A stretch of DNA of 64,000 bases from Clusia tigrina (GCA_920105625.2 OV050032.1:106748542-106812541), one strand, 5' to 3'; shown: positions 1 through 12,397, counted from the first letter of the stretch. The notes: generated from the letters alone by a model not told the origin. Numbers and translations are program-made.

Positions 1-588
1 ACAAGATGCTCGAGTACTTTATTGTTACAAAATTTGAAGGTTTTATGACGCTCCAGTAAAAAGTTACAAGCATTTGTATGTTGCAGACTTTGATAGGTGT
101 AGGACGTACCGTAAAGAAGTTAGGGGCGTTCGAAGTTTTATCAGTGTTTGATTTGGGACTCTAGGGTAGCATAGCTTTGAGCGATAGCTTATATTGACAA
201 GATGCTCGAGTACTTTATTGTTACAAAATTTCAAGGTTTTATGACGCTCCAGTAAAAAGTTACAAGCATTTGTATGTTGCAAACTTTGATAGATGTAGGA
301 CGTACCGTATAGAAGTTAGGGGCGTTTGAAGTTTTATCAGTGTTTGATTTGGGACTCTAGGGTAGCATAGCTTTGAGCGATAGCTTAAATTGACAAGAGG
401 CTCGGGTACTTCATTGTTACAAAATTTCAAGGTTTTAGGACGCTCCAGTAAAAAGTTACAAGCATTTGTATGTTGCAAATTTTGATAGGTGTAGGACGTA
501 CCGTATAGAAGTTAGGGGCGTTTGAAGTTTTATCAGTGTTTGATTTGGGACTCTAGGGTAGCATAGTTTTGAGCGATAGCTTAAATTG

Positions 589-2162
589 ACAAGAGGCTCG
601 AGATCTTTATTGTTACAAAATTTCAAGGTTTTATGACGCTCCAGTAAAAAGTTACAAGCATTTGTATGTTGCAAACTTTGATAGGTGTAGGACGTAGCGT
701 AAAGAAGTTAGGGGCGTTTGAAGTTTTATCAGTGTTTGATTTGGAACTCTAGGGTAGCATAGCTTTGAGCGATAGCTTAAATTGACAAGAGGCTCGAGTA
801 CTTTATTGTTAGAAAATTTCAAGGTTTTATGACGCTCCAGTAAAATGTTACAAGCATTTGTATGTTGCAAACTTTGATAGGTGTAGGACGTACCGTATAG
901 AATTTAGGGGCGTTTGAAGTATTATCAGTGTTTAATTTGCGAGTCAAGACTAGCATAGCTTTGAGTGATAGCTTAAATTGACAAGAGGCTCGAGTACTTT
1001 ATTGTTACAAAATTTCAAGGTTTTATGACGCTCCAGTAAAAAGATACAAGCATTTGTATGTTGCAAACTTTGATAAGTGTAGGCCTTACCGTATAGAAGT
1101 TAGGGCCATTTGAAGTTTTATCAGTGTTTGATTTGGGACTCTAGGGTAGCATAGCTTTGAGCGATGGCTTAAATTGACAAGAGGCTCGAGTACTTTATTG
1201 TTACAAAATTTCAAGGTTTTATGACGCTCCAGTAAAAAGTTACAAGCATTTGAATTTTGCCAACTTTGATAGGTGTAGGACGTACCGTATAGAAGTTAGG
1301 GGCGTTAGAAGTTTTATCAGTGTTTGATTTGGGACTCTAGGGTAGCATAGCTTTGAGCGATAGCTTAAATTGACAAGAGGCTCGGGTACTTCATTATTAC
1401 AAAATTTCAAAGTTTTAGGACGCTCCAGTAAAAAGTTACAAGCATTTGTATGTTGCCAACTTTGATAGGTGAAGGACGTACCGTAAAGAAGTTAGGCCCA
1501 ATTGAAGTTTTATCAGTGTTTGATTTGGGACTCAAGGGTAGCATAGCTTTGAGCGATAGCTTAAATTGACAAGAGGCTCGGGTACTTTATTGTTACAAAA
1601 TTTCAAGGTTTTATGACGCTCCAGTAAAAAGTTACAAACATTTGTATGTTGCAAACTTTGATAGGTGTAGGACGTACCGTAAAGAAGTTAGGGGCGTTTG
1701 AAGTTTTATCAGTGTTTGATTTGGGACTCTAGGGTAGCATAGCTTTGAGCGATAACTTAAATTGACAAGATGCTCGAGTACTTTATTGTTACAAAATTTG
1801 AAGGTTTTATGACGCTCCAGTAAAAAGTTACAAGCATTTGTATGTTGCAGACTTTGATAGGTGTAGGACGTACCGTAAAGAAGTTAGGGGCGTTTGAAGT
1901 TTTATCAGTGTTTGATTTGGGACTCTAGGGTAGCATAGCTTTGAGCGATAGCTTAAATTGACAAGATGCTCGAATACTTTATTGTTATTGTTACAAAATT
2001 TCAAGGTCTTATGACGCTCCAGTAAAAAGTTACAAGCATTTGTATGTTGCAAACTTTGATAGGTGTAGGACGTACCGTAAAGAAGTTAGGGGCGTTTGAA
2101 GTTTTATCAGTGTTTGATTTGGGACTCAAGGGTAGCTTAGCTTGGAGCGATGGTTTAAATTG
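589..2162 (+). repeat. HOR 7-mer, variant copy with an extra monomer
   Basis: This block runs through the same ordered monomer variants as 2163-3540 but is 1,574 bp long, that is 8 x 196 plus 6. The extra monomer is near 1765-1960 and carries TTTGAAGG and TTGCAGACT. The first monomer differs from its counterpart at 2163 in having CGAGATCTTTATTG. The order of the remaining variants is the same, so this is an expanded copy of one unit. Confidence 0.75.
1961..2162 (+). repeat. 202-bp monomer with TTATTG duplication
   Basis: TTTATTGTTAC is expanded to TTTATTGTTATTGTTAC at about 1979-1993, a 6-bp tandem duplication. The same copy has CTCGAA in place of CTCGAG. The only other example in the window is at 3339-3540. 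Confidence 0.95.
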
Positions 2163-3540
2163 AAAAGAGGCTCGAGTACTTTATTGTTACAAAATTTCAA
2201 GGTTTTATGACGCTCCAGTAAAAAGTTACAAGCATTTGAATGTTGCCAACTTTGATAGGTGTAGGACGTACCGTATAGAAGTTAGGGGCGTTTGAAGTTT
2301 TATCAGTGTTTGATTTGGAACTCTAGGGTAGCATAGCTTTGAGCGATAGCTTAAATTGACAAGAGGCTCGAGTACTTTATTGTTAGAAAATTTCAAGGTT
2401 TTATGACGCTCTAGTAAAATGTTACAAGCATTTGTATGTTGCAAACTTTGATAGGTGTAGGACGTACCGTATAGAATTTAGGGGCGTTTGAAGTATTATC
2501 AGTGTTTGATTTGCGAGTCAAGACTAGCATAGCTTTGAGTGATAGCTTAAATTGACAAGAGGCTCGAGTACTTTATTGTTACAAAATTTCAAGGTTTTAT
2601 GACGCTCCAGTAAAAAGATACAAGCATTTGTATGTTGCAAACTTTGATAAGTGTAGGCCTTACCGTATAGAAGTTAGGGCCATTTGAAGTTTTATCAGTG
2701 TTTGATTTGGGACTCTAGGGTAGCATAGCTTTGAGCGATGGCTTAAATTGACAAGAGGCTCGAGTACTTTATTGTTACAAAATTTCAAGGTTTTATGACG
2801 CTCCAGTAAAAAGTTACAAGCATTTGAATTTTGCCAACTTTGATAGGTGTAGGACGTACCGTATAGAAGTTAGGGGCGTTAGAAGTTTTATCAGTGTTTG
2901 ATTTGGGACTCTAGGGTAGCATAGCTTTGAGTGATAGCTTAAATTGACAAGAGGCTCGGGTACTTCATTATTACAAAATTTCAAAGTTTTAGGACGCTCC
3001 AGTAAAAAGTTACAAGCATTTGTATGTTGCCAACTTTGATAGGTGTAGGACGTACCGTAAAGAAGTTAGGGCCAATTGAAGTTTTATCAGTGTTTGATTT
3101 GGGACTCAAGGGTAGCATAGCTTTGAGCGATAGCTTAAATTGACAAGAGGCTCGGGTACTTTATTGTTACAAAATTTCAAGGTTTTATGACGCTCCAGTA
3201 AAAAGTTACAAACATTTGTATGTTGCAAACTTTGATAGGTGTAGGACGTACCGTAAAGAAGTTAGGGGCGTTTGAAGTTTTATCAGTGTTTGATTTGGGA
3301 CTCTAGGGTAGCATAGCTTTGAGCGATAGCTTAAATTGACAAGATGCTCGAATACTTTATTGTTATTGTTACAAAATTTCAAGGTCTTATGACGCTCCAG
3401 TAAAAAGTTACAAGCATTTGTATGTTGCAAACTTTGATAAGTGTAGGCCTTACCGTATAGAAGTTAGGGCCATTTGAAGTTTTATCAGTGTTTGATTTGG
3501 GACTCTAGGGTAGCATAGCTTTGAGCGATGGCTTAAATTG
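2163..3540 (+). repeat. HOR 7-mer copy, 1,378 bp
   Basis: Seven monomers starting with the GAATGTTGCC / TTGGAACTCTAG type and ending with the 202-bp monomer that has the 6-bp gain. Landmarks recur 1,378 bp downstream, for example GAATGTTGCC at 2237 and 3615, and TTAGAAAATTTC near 2385 and 3763. The compared stretches are almost identical, far closer than neighbouring monomers are to each other. Confidence 0.85.
3339..3540 (+). repeat. 202-bp monomer with TTATTG duplication, second copy
   Basis: The same 6-bp duplication and the same CTCGAA variant as at 1961-2162, exactly 1,378 bp downstream. It marks the 7-mer HOR. Its 3' part changes to the GTAGGCCTTACC type, so a switch point between monomer types lies inside or just after it. 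Confidence 0.95.
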
Positions 3541-4912
3541 ACAAGAGGCTCGAGTACTTTATTGTTACAAAATTTCAAGGTTTTATGACGCTCCAGTAAA
3601 AAGTTACAAGCATTTGAATGTTGCCAACTTTGATAGGTGTAGGACGTACCGTATAGAAGTTAGGGGCGTTTGAAGTTTTATCAGTGTTTGATTTGGAACT
3701 CTAGGGTAGCATAGCTTTGAGCGATAGCTTAAATTGACAAGAGGCTCGAGTACTTTATTGTTAGAAAATTTCAAGGTTTTATGACGCTCCAGTAAAATGT
3801 TACAAGCATTTGTATGTTGCAAACTTTGATAGGTGTAGGACGTACCGTATAGAATTTAGGGGCGTTTGAAGTATTATCAGTGTTTGATTTGCGAGTCAAG
3901 ACTAGCATAGCTTTGAGTGATAGCTTAAATTGACAAGAGGCTCGAGTACTTTATTGTTACAAAATTTCAAGGTTTTATGACGCTCCAGTAAAAAGATACA
4001 AGCATTTGTATGTTGCAAACTTTGATAAGTGTAGGCCTTACCGTATAGAAGTTAGGGCCATTTGAAGTTTTATCAGTGTTTGATTTGGGACTCTAGGGTA
4101 GCATAGCTTTGAGCGATGGCTTAAATTGACAAGAGGCTCGAGTACTTTATTGTTACAAAATTTCAAGGTTTTATGACGCTCCAGTAAAAAGTTACAAGCA
4201 TTTGAATTTTGCCAACTTTGATAGGTGTAGGACGTACCGTATAGAAGTTAGGGGCGTTAGAAGTTTTATCAGTGTTTGATTTGGGACTCTAGGGTAGCAT
4301 AGCTTTGAGCGATAGCTTAAATTGACAAGAGGCTCGGGTACTTCATTATTACAAAATTTCAAAGTTTTAGGACGCTCCAGTAAAAAGTTACAAGCATTTG
4401 TATGTTGCCAACTTTGATAGGTGTAGGACGTACCGTAAAGAAGTTAGGGCCAATTGAAGTTTTATCAGTGTTTGATTTGGGACTCAAGGGTAGCATAGCT
4501 TTGAGCGATAGCTTAAATTGACAAGAGGCTCGGGTACTTTATTGTTACAAAATTTCAAGGTTTTATGACGCTCCAGTAAAAAGTTACAAGCATTTGTATG
4601 TTGCAGACTTTGATAGGTGTAGGACGTACCGTAAAGAAGTTAGGGGCGTTTGAAGCTTTATCAGTGTTTGATTTGGGACTCTAGGGTAGCATAGCTTTGA
4701 GCGATAGCTTAAATTGACAAGATGCTCGAGTACTTTATTGTTACAAAATTTCAAGTTCTTATGACGCTCCAGTAAAAAGTTACAAGCATTTGTATGTTGC
4801 AAACTTTGATAGGTGTAGGACGTACCGTAAAGAAGTTAGGGGCGTTTGAAGTTTTATCAGTGTTTGATTTGGGACTCAAGGGTAGCTTAGCTTGGAGCGA
4901 TGGCTTAAATTG
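3541..4912 (+). repeat. HOR 7-mer copy, 1,372 bp, without the 6-bp gain
   Basis: The second tandem copy of the 7-mer. Its last two monomers differ: the sixth carries TTGCAGACT instead of TTACAAACATTTG with TTGCAAACT, and the seventh lacks the TTATTG gain, so the block is 1,372 bp. The GGGTAGCTTAGCTTGGAGCGATGG and TGAAAAGAGG variants at its end match those at 2120-2170, which ties it to the 589-2162 copy. Confidence 0.8.
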
Positions 4913-5696
4913 AAAAGAGGCTCGAGTACTTTATTGTTACAAAATTTCAAGGTTTTATGACGCTCCAGTAAAAAGTTACAAGCATTTGAATGTTGCCAAC
5001 TTTGATAGGTGTAGGACGTACCGTATAGAAGTTAGGGGCGTTTGAAGTTTTATCAGTGTTTGATTTGGGAATCTAGGATAGCATAGCTTTGAGCGATAGC
5101 TTAAATTGACAAGAGGCTCGGGTACTTCATTGTTACCAAATTTCAAGGTTTTAGGACGCTCCAGCAAAAAGTTACAAGCATTTGTATGTTGCAAACTTTG
5201 ATAGGTGGAGGACGCACCGTAAAGAAGTTAGGGGCGTTTGAAGTTTTATCAGTGTTTGATTTGGGACTCTAGGGTAGCATAGCTTTGAGCGATAGCTTAA
5301 ATTGACAAGATGCTCGAGTACTTTATTGCTACAAAATTTCAAGGTTTTATGACGCTCCAGTAAAAAGTTACAAGCATTTGTATGTTGCAAACTTTGATAG
5401 GTGTAGGACGCACCGTATAGAAGTTAGGGGCGTTTGAAGTTTTATCAGTGTTTGATTTGGGACTCTAGGGTAGCATAGCTTTGAGCGATAGCTTAAATTG
5501 ACAAGAGGCTCGAGTACTTTATTGTTACAAAATTTCAAGGTTTTATGACGCTCCAGTAAAAAGATACAAGCATTTGTATGTTGCAAACTTTGATAGGTGT
5601 AGGACGTACCGTATAGAAGTTAGGGCCATTTGAAGTTTTATCAGTGTTTGATTTGGGACTCTAGGGTAGCATAGCTTTGAGCGATTGCTTAAATTG

Positions 5697-5887
5697 ACAA
5701 GAGGCTCGAGTACTTCATTATTACAAAATTTCAAAGTTTTAGGACGCTCCAGTAAAAAGTTACAAGCATTTGTATGTTGTTAACTTTGATAGGTGTAGGA
5801 CGTACCGTAAAGAAGTTAGGGCCAATTGAAGATTTATCAGTGTTTGATTTGGGACTCAAGCATAGCTTTGAGCGATAGCTTAAATTG
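5697..5887 (+). repeat. 191-bp monomer with a 5-bp deletion
   Basis: GACTCAAGGGTAGCATAGC is shortened to GACTCAAGCATAGC near 5860, losing GGTAG or an equivalent 5 bases. The monomer phase shifts by minus 5 from here on. It is seen once. Confidence 0.93.
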
Positions 5888-5929
5888 ACAAGAGGTTCGG
5901 GTACTTTATTGTTACAAAATTTCAAGGTT

Positions 5930-7105
5930 TTATGACGCTCCAGTAAAAAGTTACAAACATTTGTATGTTGCAAACTTTGATAGGTGTAGGACGTACCGTA
6001 AAGAAGTTAGGGGCGTTTGAAGTTTTATCAGTGTTTGATTTGGGACTCTAGGGTAGCACAGCTTTGAGCGATAACTTAAATTGACAAGATGCTCGAGTAC
6101 TTTATTGTTACAAAATTTCAAGGTTTTATGACGCTCCAGTAAAAAGTTACAAGCATTTGTATGTTGCAAACTTTGATAGGTGTAGGATGTACCGTATAGA
6201 AGTTAGGGCCATTTGAAGTTTTATCAGTGTTTGATTTGGGACTCTAGGGTAGCATAGCTTTGAGCGATAGCTTAAAGTGACAAGAGGCTCGGGTACTTCA
6301 TTGTTACCAAATTTCCAGGTTTTAGGACGCTCCAGTAAAGAGTTACAAGCATTTGTATATTGCAAACTTTGATAGGTGTAGGACGTACCGTAAAGAAGGT
6401 AGGGGCGTTTGAAGTTTTATCAGTGTTTGATTTGGGACTCTAGGGTAGCATAGCTTTGAGCGATGGCTTAAATTGCCAAGAGGCTCGAGTACTTTATTGT
6501 TACATAATTTCAAGGTTTTATGACGCTCCAGTAAAAATTTACAAGCATTTGAATGTTGCCAACTTTGATAGGTGAAGGACGTACCGTATAGAAGTTAGGG
6601 GCGTTTGAAGTTTTATCAGTGTTTGATTTGGGACTCTAGGGTAGCATAGCTTTGAGCGATAGATTAATTTGACAAGATGCTCGGGTACTTCATTATTACA
6701 AAATTTCAAAGTTTTAGGCCGCTCCAGTAAAAAGTTACAAGCATTTGTATGTTGCCAACTTTGATAGGTGTAGGACGTACCGTAAAGAAGTTAGGGCCAA
6801 TTGAAGTTTTATCAGTGTTTGATTTGGGACTCAAGGGAAGCATAGCTATGAGCGATAGCTTAAATTGACAAGAGGCTCGTGTACTTTATTGTTACAAAAT
6901 TTCAAGGTTTTATGACGCTCCAGTAAAAAGTTACAAACATTTGTATGTTGCAAACTTTGATAGGTGTAGGACGTACCGTAAAGAAGTTAGGGGCGTTTGA
7001 AGTTTTATCAGTGTTTGATTTGGGACTCTAGGGTAGCATAGCTTTGAGCGATGGCTTAAATTGACAAGAGGCTCGAGAACTTTACTGTTACAAAATTTCA
7101 AGGTT
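5930..7105 (+). repeat. HOR 6-mer copy 1, 1,176 bp
   Basis: Six monomers matched base for base in most stretches by 7106-8281. Shared private variants include GTAGGATGTACC (6187 and 7363), TTACATAATTTC (6501 and 7677), GATAGATTAATTTG (6660 and 7836), GGGAAGCATAGCTATGAGC (6835 and 8011) and CTCGTGTACTTT (6886 and 8062). The edges are uncertain by tens of bases. Confidence 0.88.
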
Positions 7106-8281
7106 TTATGACGCTCCAGTAAAAAGTTACAAACATTTGTATGTTGCAAACTTTGATAGGTGTAGGACGTACCGTAAAGAAGTTAGGGGCGTTTGAAGTT
7201 TTATCAGTGTTTGATTTGGGACTCTAGGGTAGCACAGCTTTGAGCGATAACTTAAATTGACAAGATGCTCGAGTACTTTATTGTTACAAAATTTCAAGGT
7301 TTTATGACGCTCCAGTAAAAAGTTACAAGCATTTGTATGTTGCAAACTTTGATAGGTGTAGGATGTACCGTATAGAAGTTAGGGCCATTTGAAGTTTTAT
7401 CAGTGTTTGATTTGGGACTCTAGGGTAGCATAGCTTTGAGCGATAGCTTAAAGTGACAAGAGGCTCGGGTACTTCATTGTTACCAAATTTCCAGGTTTTA
7501 GGACGCTCCAGTAAAGAGTTACAAGCATTTGTATATTGCAAACTTTGATAGGTGTAGGACGTACCGTAAAGAAGGTAGGGGCGTTTGAAGTTTTATCAGT
7601 GTTTGATTTGGGACTCTAGGGTAGCATAGCTTTGAGCGATGGCTTAAATTGCCAAGAGGCTCGAGTACTTTATTGTTACATAATTTCAAGGTTTTATGAC
7701 GCTCCAGTAAAAATTTACAAGCATTTGAATGTTGCCAACTTTGATAGGTGAAGGACGTACCGTATAGAAGTTAGGGGCGTTTGAAGTTTTATCAGTGTTT
7801 GATTTGGGACTCTAGGGTAGCATAGCTTTGAGCGATAGATTAATTTGACAAGATGCTCGGGTACTTCATTATTACAAAATTTCAAAGTTTTAGGCCGCTC
7901 CAGTAAAAAGTTACAAGCATTTGTATGTTGCCAACTTTGATAGGTGTAGGACGTACCGTAAAGAAGTTAGGGCCAATTGAAGTTTTATCAGTGTTTGATT
8001 TGGGACTCAAGGGAAGCATAGCTATGAGCGATAGCTTAAATTGACAAGAGGCTCGTGTACTTTATTGTTACAAAATTTCAAGGTTTTATGACGCTCCAGT
8101 AAAAAGTTACAAACATTTGTATGTTGCAAACTTTGATAGGTGTAGGACGTACCGTAAAGAAGTTAGGGGCGTTTGAAGTTTTATCAGTGTTTGATTTGGG
8201 ACTCTAGGGTAGCATAGCTTTGAGCGATGGCTTAAATTGACAAGAGGCTCGAGAACTTTACTGTTACAAAATTTCAAGGTT
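7106..8281 (+). repeat. HOR 6-mer copy 2, 1,176 bp
   Basis: The tandem partner of 5930-7105. Homology runs to CTCGAGAACTTTACTG near 8250. It then breaks: the next monomer has GAATGTTGCC where copy 1 was followed by ACAAACATTTG. Confidence 0.88.
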
Positions 8282-10983
8282 TTATGACGCTCCAGTAAAA
8301 AGTTACAAGCATTTGAATGTTGCCAACTTTGATAGGTGAAGGATGTACCGTATAGAAGTTAGGGGCGTTTGAAGTTTTATCAGTGTTTGATTTGGGACTC
8401 TAGGGTAGCATAGCTTTGAGCTATAGCTTAAATTGACAAGATGCTCGAGTACTTTATTGTTACAAAATTTCAAGGTTTTATGACGCTCCAGTAAAAAGTT
8501 ACAAGCATTTGTATGTTGTAAACTTTGATAGGTGTAGGACGTACCGTAAAGAAGTTAGGGGCATTTGAAGTTTTATCAGTGTTTGATTTTGGACTCTAGG
8601 GTAGCATAGCTTTGAGCGATAGCTTAAATTGACAAGAGGCTCGGGTACTTCATTGTTACAAAATTTCCAGGTTTTAGGACGCTGCAGTAAAAAGATACAA
8701 GCATTTGTATATTGCAAACTTTGATAGGTGTAGGACGTACCGTAAAGAAGGTAGGGGCGTTTGAAATTTTATCAGTGTTTGATTTGGGACTCTAGGGTAG
8801 CATAGCTTTGAGCGATAACTTAAATTGACAAGATGCTCGAGTACTTTATTGTTACAAAATTTCAAGGTTATATGACGCTCCAGTAAAAAGCTACAAGCAT
8901 TTGTATGTTGCAAACTTTGATAGGTGTAGGACGTACCGTATAGAAGTTATGGCAATTTGAAGTTTTTTCAGTGTTTGATTTGGGACTCTAGGGTAGCATA
9001 GCTTTGAGCGATAGCTTAAAGTGACAAGAGGCTCGGGTACTTCATTGTTACAAAATTTCCAGGTTTTAGGACGCTCCAGTAAAGAGTTACAAGCATTTGT
9101 ATATTGCAAACTTTGATAGGTGTAGGACGTACCGTAAAGAAGGTAGGGGCGTTTGAAGTTTTATCAGTGTTTGATTTGGGACTCTAGGGTAGCATAGCTT
9201 TGAGCGATGGCTTAAAGTTACAAGAGGCTCGAGTACTTTATTGTTACAAAATTTCAAGGTTTTATGACGCTCCAGTAAAAAGTTACAAGCATTTGAATGT
9301 TGCCAACTTTGATAGGTGAAGGACGTACCGTATAGAAGTTAGGGGCGTTTGAAGTTTTATCAGTGTTTGATTTGGGACTCTAGGGTAGCATAGCTTTGAG
9401 CGATAGCTTAAATTGACAAGAGGCTCGGGTACTTCATTGTTACCAAATTTCCAGGTTTTAGGACGCTCCAGTAAAAAGTTACAAGCGTTTGTATATTGCA
9501 AACTTTGATAGGTGTAGGACGTACCGTAAAGAAGGTAGGGGCGTTTGAAGTTTTATCAGTGTTTGATTTGGGACTCTAGGGTAGCATAGCTTTGAGCGAT
9601 AACTTAAATTGACAAGATGCTCGAGTACTTTATTGTTACAAAATTTCAAGGTTTTATGACGCTCCAGTAAAAAGTTACAAGCATTTGTATGTTGCAAACT
9701 TTGATAGGTGTGGGACGTACCGTATAGAAGTTAGGGCCATTTGAAGTTTTATCAGTGTTTGATTTGGGACTCTAGGGTAGCATAGCTTTGAGCGATGGCT
9801 TAAATTGACAAGAGGCTCGAGTACTTTATTGTTACAAAATTTGAAGATTTTATGACGCTCCAGTAAAAAGTTACAAGCATTTGTATGTTGCAAACTTTGA
9901 TAGGTGTAGGACGTACCGTAAAGAAGTTAGGGGCGTTTGAAGTTTTATCAGTGTTTGATTTGGGACTCTAGGGTAGCATAGCTTTGAGCGATAGCTTAAT
10001 TTGACAAGATGCTCGGGTACTTCATTATTACAAAATTTCAAAGTTTTAGGCCGCTCCAGTAAAAAGTTACAAGCATTTGTATGTTGCCAACTTTGATAGG
10101 TGTAGGACGTACCGTAAAGAAGTTAGGGCCAATTGAAGTTTTATCAGTGTTTGATTTGGGACTCAAGGGTAGCATAGCTATGAGCGATAGCTTAAATTGA
10201 CAAGAGGCTCGGGTACTTTATTGTTACAAAATTTCAAGGTTTTATGACGCTCCAGTAAAAAGTTACAAACATTTGTATGTTGCAAATTTTGATAGGTGTA
10301 GGACGTACCGTAAAGAAGTTAGGGGCGTTTGAAGTTTTATCAGTGTTTGATTTGGGACTCTAGGGTAGCATAGCTTTGAGCGATGGCTTAACTTGACAAG
10401 AGGCTCGAGTACTTTACTGTTACAAAATTTCAAGGTTTTATGACGCTCCAGTAAAAAGTTACAAGCATTTGAATGTTGCCAACTTTGATAGGTGAAGGAT
10501 GTACCGTATAGAAGTTAGGGGCGTTTGAAGTTTTATCAGTGTTTAATTTGGGACTCTAGGGTAGCATAGCTTTGAGCGATAGCTTAAATTGACAAGATGC
10601 TCGAGTACTTTATTGTTACAAAATTTCAAGGTTTTATGACGCTCCAGTAAAAAGTTACAAGCATTTGTATGTTGCAAACTTTGATAGGTGTAGGACGTAC
10701 CGTAAATAAGTTAGGGGCATTTGAAGTTTTATCAGTGTTTGATTTGGGACTCTAGGGTAGCATAGCTTTGAGCGATAGCTTAAATTGACAAGAGGCTCGG
10801 GTACTTCATTGTTACAAAATTTCCAGGTTTTAGGACGCTCCAGTAAAAAGATACAAGCATTTGTATATTGCAAACTTTGATAGGTGTAGGACGTTCCGTA
10901 AAGAAGGTAGGGGCGTTTGAAGTTTTATCAGTGTTTGATTTGGGACTCTAGGGTAGCATAGCTTTGAGCGATAACTTAAATTG

Positions 10984-11221
10984 ACAAGATGCTCGAGTAC
11001 TTTATTGTTACAAAATTTCAAGGTTTTATGACGCTCGAGTACTTCATTGTTACAAAATTTCCAGGTTTTAGGACGCTCCAGTAAAAAGTTACAAGCATTT
11101 GTATATTGCAAACTTTGATAGGTGTAGGACGTACCGTAAAGAAGGTAGGGGCGTTTGAAGTTTTATCAGTGTTTGATTTGGGACTCTAGGGTAGCATAGA
11201 TTTGAGCGATAACTTAAATTG
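10984..11221 (+). repeat. 238-bp monomer, 42-bp gain (copy 1)
   Basis: Bases equivalent to monomer positions 9-50 appear twice. The first pass is A-type (TTTATTG, CAAGG, TTTTATGACG). At GACGCTCGAGTAC near 11034 the sequence jumps back and reads a B-type version (TTCATTG, CCAGG, TTTTAGGACG). The join lies at GCTCGAG/GCTCCAG, which occur 42 bp apart in every monomer. The same unit has CATAGATTTGAGC in place of CATAGCTTTGAGC. Because the two passes differ in type, an out-of-register exchange between different monomers fits better than local slippage. Confidence 0.95.
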
Positions 11222-12397
11222 ACAAGATGCTCGAGTACTTTATTGTTACAAAATTTCAAGGTTTTATGACGCTCCAGTAAAAAGTTTCAAGCATTTGTAT
11301 GTTGCAAACTTTGATAGGTGTAGGACGTACCGTATAGAAGTTAGGGCCATTTGAAGTTTTATCAGTGTTTGATTTGGGACTCTAGGGTAGCATAGCTTTG
11401 AGCGATAGCTTAAATTGACAAGAGGCTCGGGTACTTCATTGTTACAAAATTTCCAGGTTTTAGGACGCTCCAGTAAGAAGTTACAAGCATTTGTATATTG
11501 CAAACTTTGATAGGTGTAGGACGTACCGTAAAGATGGTAGGGGCGTTTGAAATTTTATCAGTGTTTGATTTGGGACTCTAGGGTAGCATAGCTTTGAGCG
11601 ATAACTTAAATTGACAAGAGGCTCGGGTACTTCATTGTTACAAAATATCCAGGTTTTAGGACGCTCCAGTAAAAAGTTACAAGCGTTTGTATATTGCAAA
11701 CTTTGATAGGTGTAGGACGTACCGTAAAGAAGGTAGGGGCGTTTGAAGTTTTATCAGTGTTTGATTTGGGACTCTAGGGTAGCATAGCTTTGAGCGATAA
11801 CTTAAATTGACAAGATGCTCGAGTACTTTATTGTTACAAAATTTGAAGATTTTATGACGCTCCAGTAAAAAGTTACAAGCATTTGTATGTTGCAAACTTT
11901 GATAGGTGTAGGACGTACCGTAAAGAAGTTAGAGGCGTTTGAAGTTTTATCAGTGTTTGATTTGGGACTCTAGGGTAGCATAGCTTTGAGCGATAGCTTA
12001 ATTTGACAAGATGCTCGGGTACTTCATTATTACAAAATTTCAAAGTTTTAGGCCGCTCCAGTAAAAAGTTACAAGCATTTGTATGTTGCAAACTTTGATA
12101 GGTGTAGGACGTACCGTAAAGAAGTTAGGGGCATTTGAAGTTTTATCAGTGTTTGATTTGGGACTCTAGGGTAGCATAGCTTTGAGCGATAGCCTTAATT
12201 GACAAGAGGCTCGGGTACTTCATTGTTACAAAATTTCCAGGTTTTAGGACGCTCCAGTAAAAAGATACAAGCATTTGTATATTGCAAACTTTGATAGGTG
12301 TAGGACGTACCGTAAAGAAGGTAGGGGCGTTTGAAGTTTTATCAGTGTTTGATTTGGGACTCTAGGGTAGCATAGCTTTGAGCGATAACTTAAATTG

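Larger units (their letters stand above)
1..5887 (+). repeat. Array zone 1: 7-monomer HOR domain
   Basis: Thirty monomers, mostly organised as a seven-monomer unit with period 1,378 bp (7 x 196 plus a 6-bp gain). Diagnostic monomers recur in fixed order: one with TTAGAAAATTTC and GTAAAATGTTAC; one with AAAAAGATACAAG and GTAGGCCTTACC; one with GAATTTTGCC and GGCGTTAGAAG; one with TTCATTATTAC and GCCAATTG; one with TTACAAACATTTG. The first 590 bp and the last kilobase fall outside the clean 7-mer. There is no coding sequence. Confidence 0.85.
5888..9870 (+). repeat. Array zone 2: 6-monomer duplication and mixed monomers
   Basis: Roughly twenty monomers. The first twelve form a clear 6-mer duplication (period 1,176 bp). 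From about 8.3 to 9.9 kb A-type and B-type monomers are mixed without a clean local period, many carrying GAAGGTAGGGGCG and TATATTGC, the forms that dominate zone 3. No gene, RNA gene or foreign insertion is visible. Confidence 0.8.

Noticed and set aside
197..392. Monomer as a degenerate trimer of about 65 bp
   Set aside because: TTTGA and GTT(A/G)CAA motifs have similar spacings about 65 bp apart, but laying the three thirds over each other by eye gives only scattered matches.
601..606. AGATCT and CTCGAG palindromes as regulatory sites
   Set aside because: They are ordinary six-base palindromes at one monomer position (CTCGAG in A-type, CTCGGG in B-type, CGAGATCT in a sub-variant). They are useful as class markers but show no sign of being regulatory sites.
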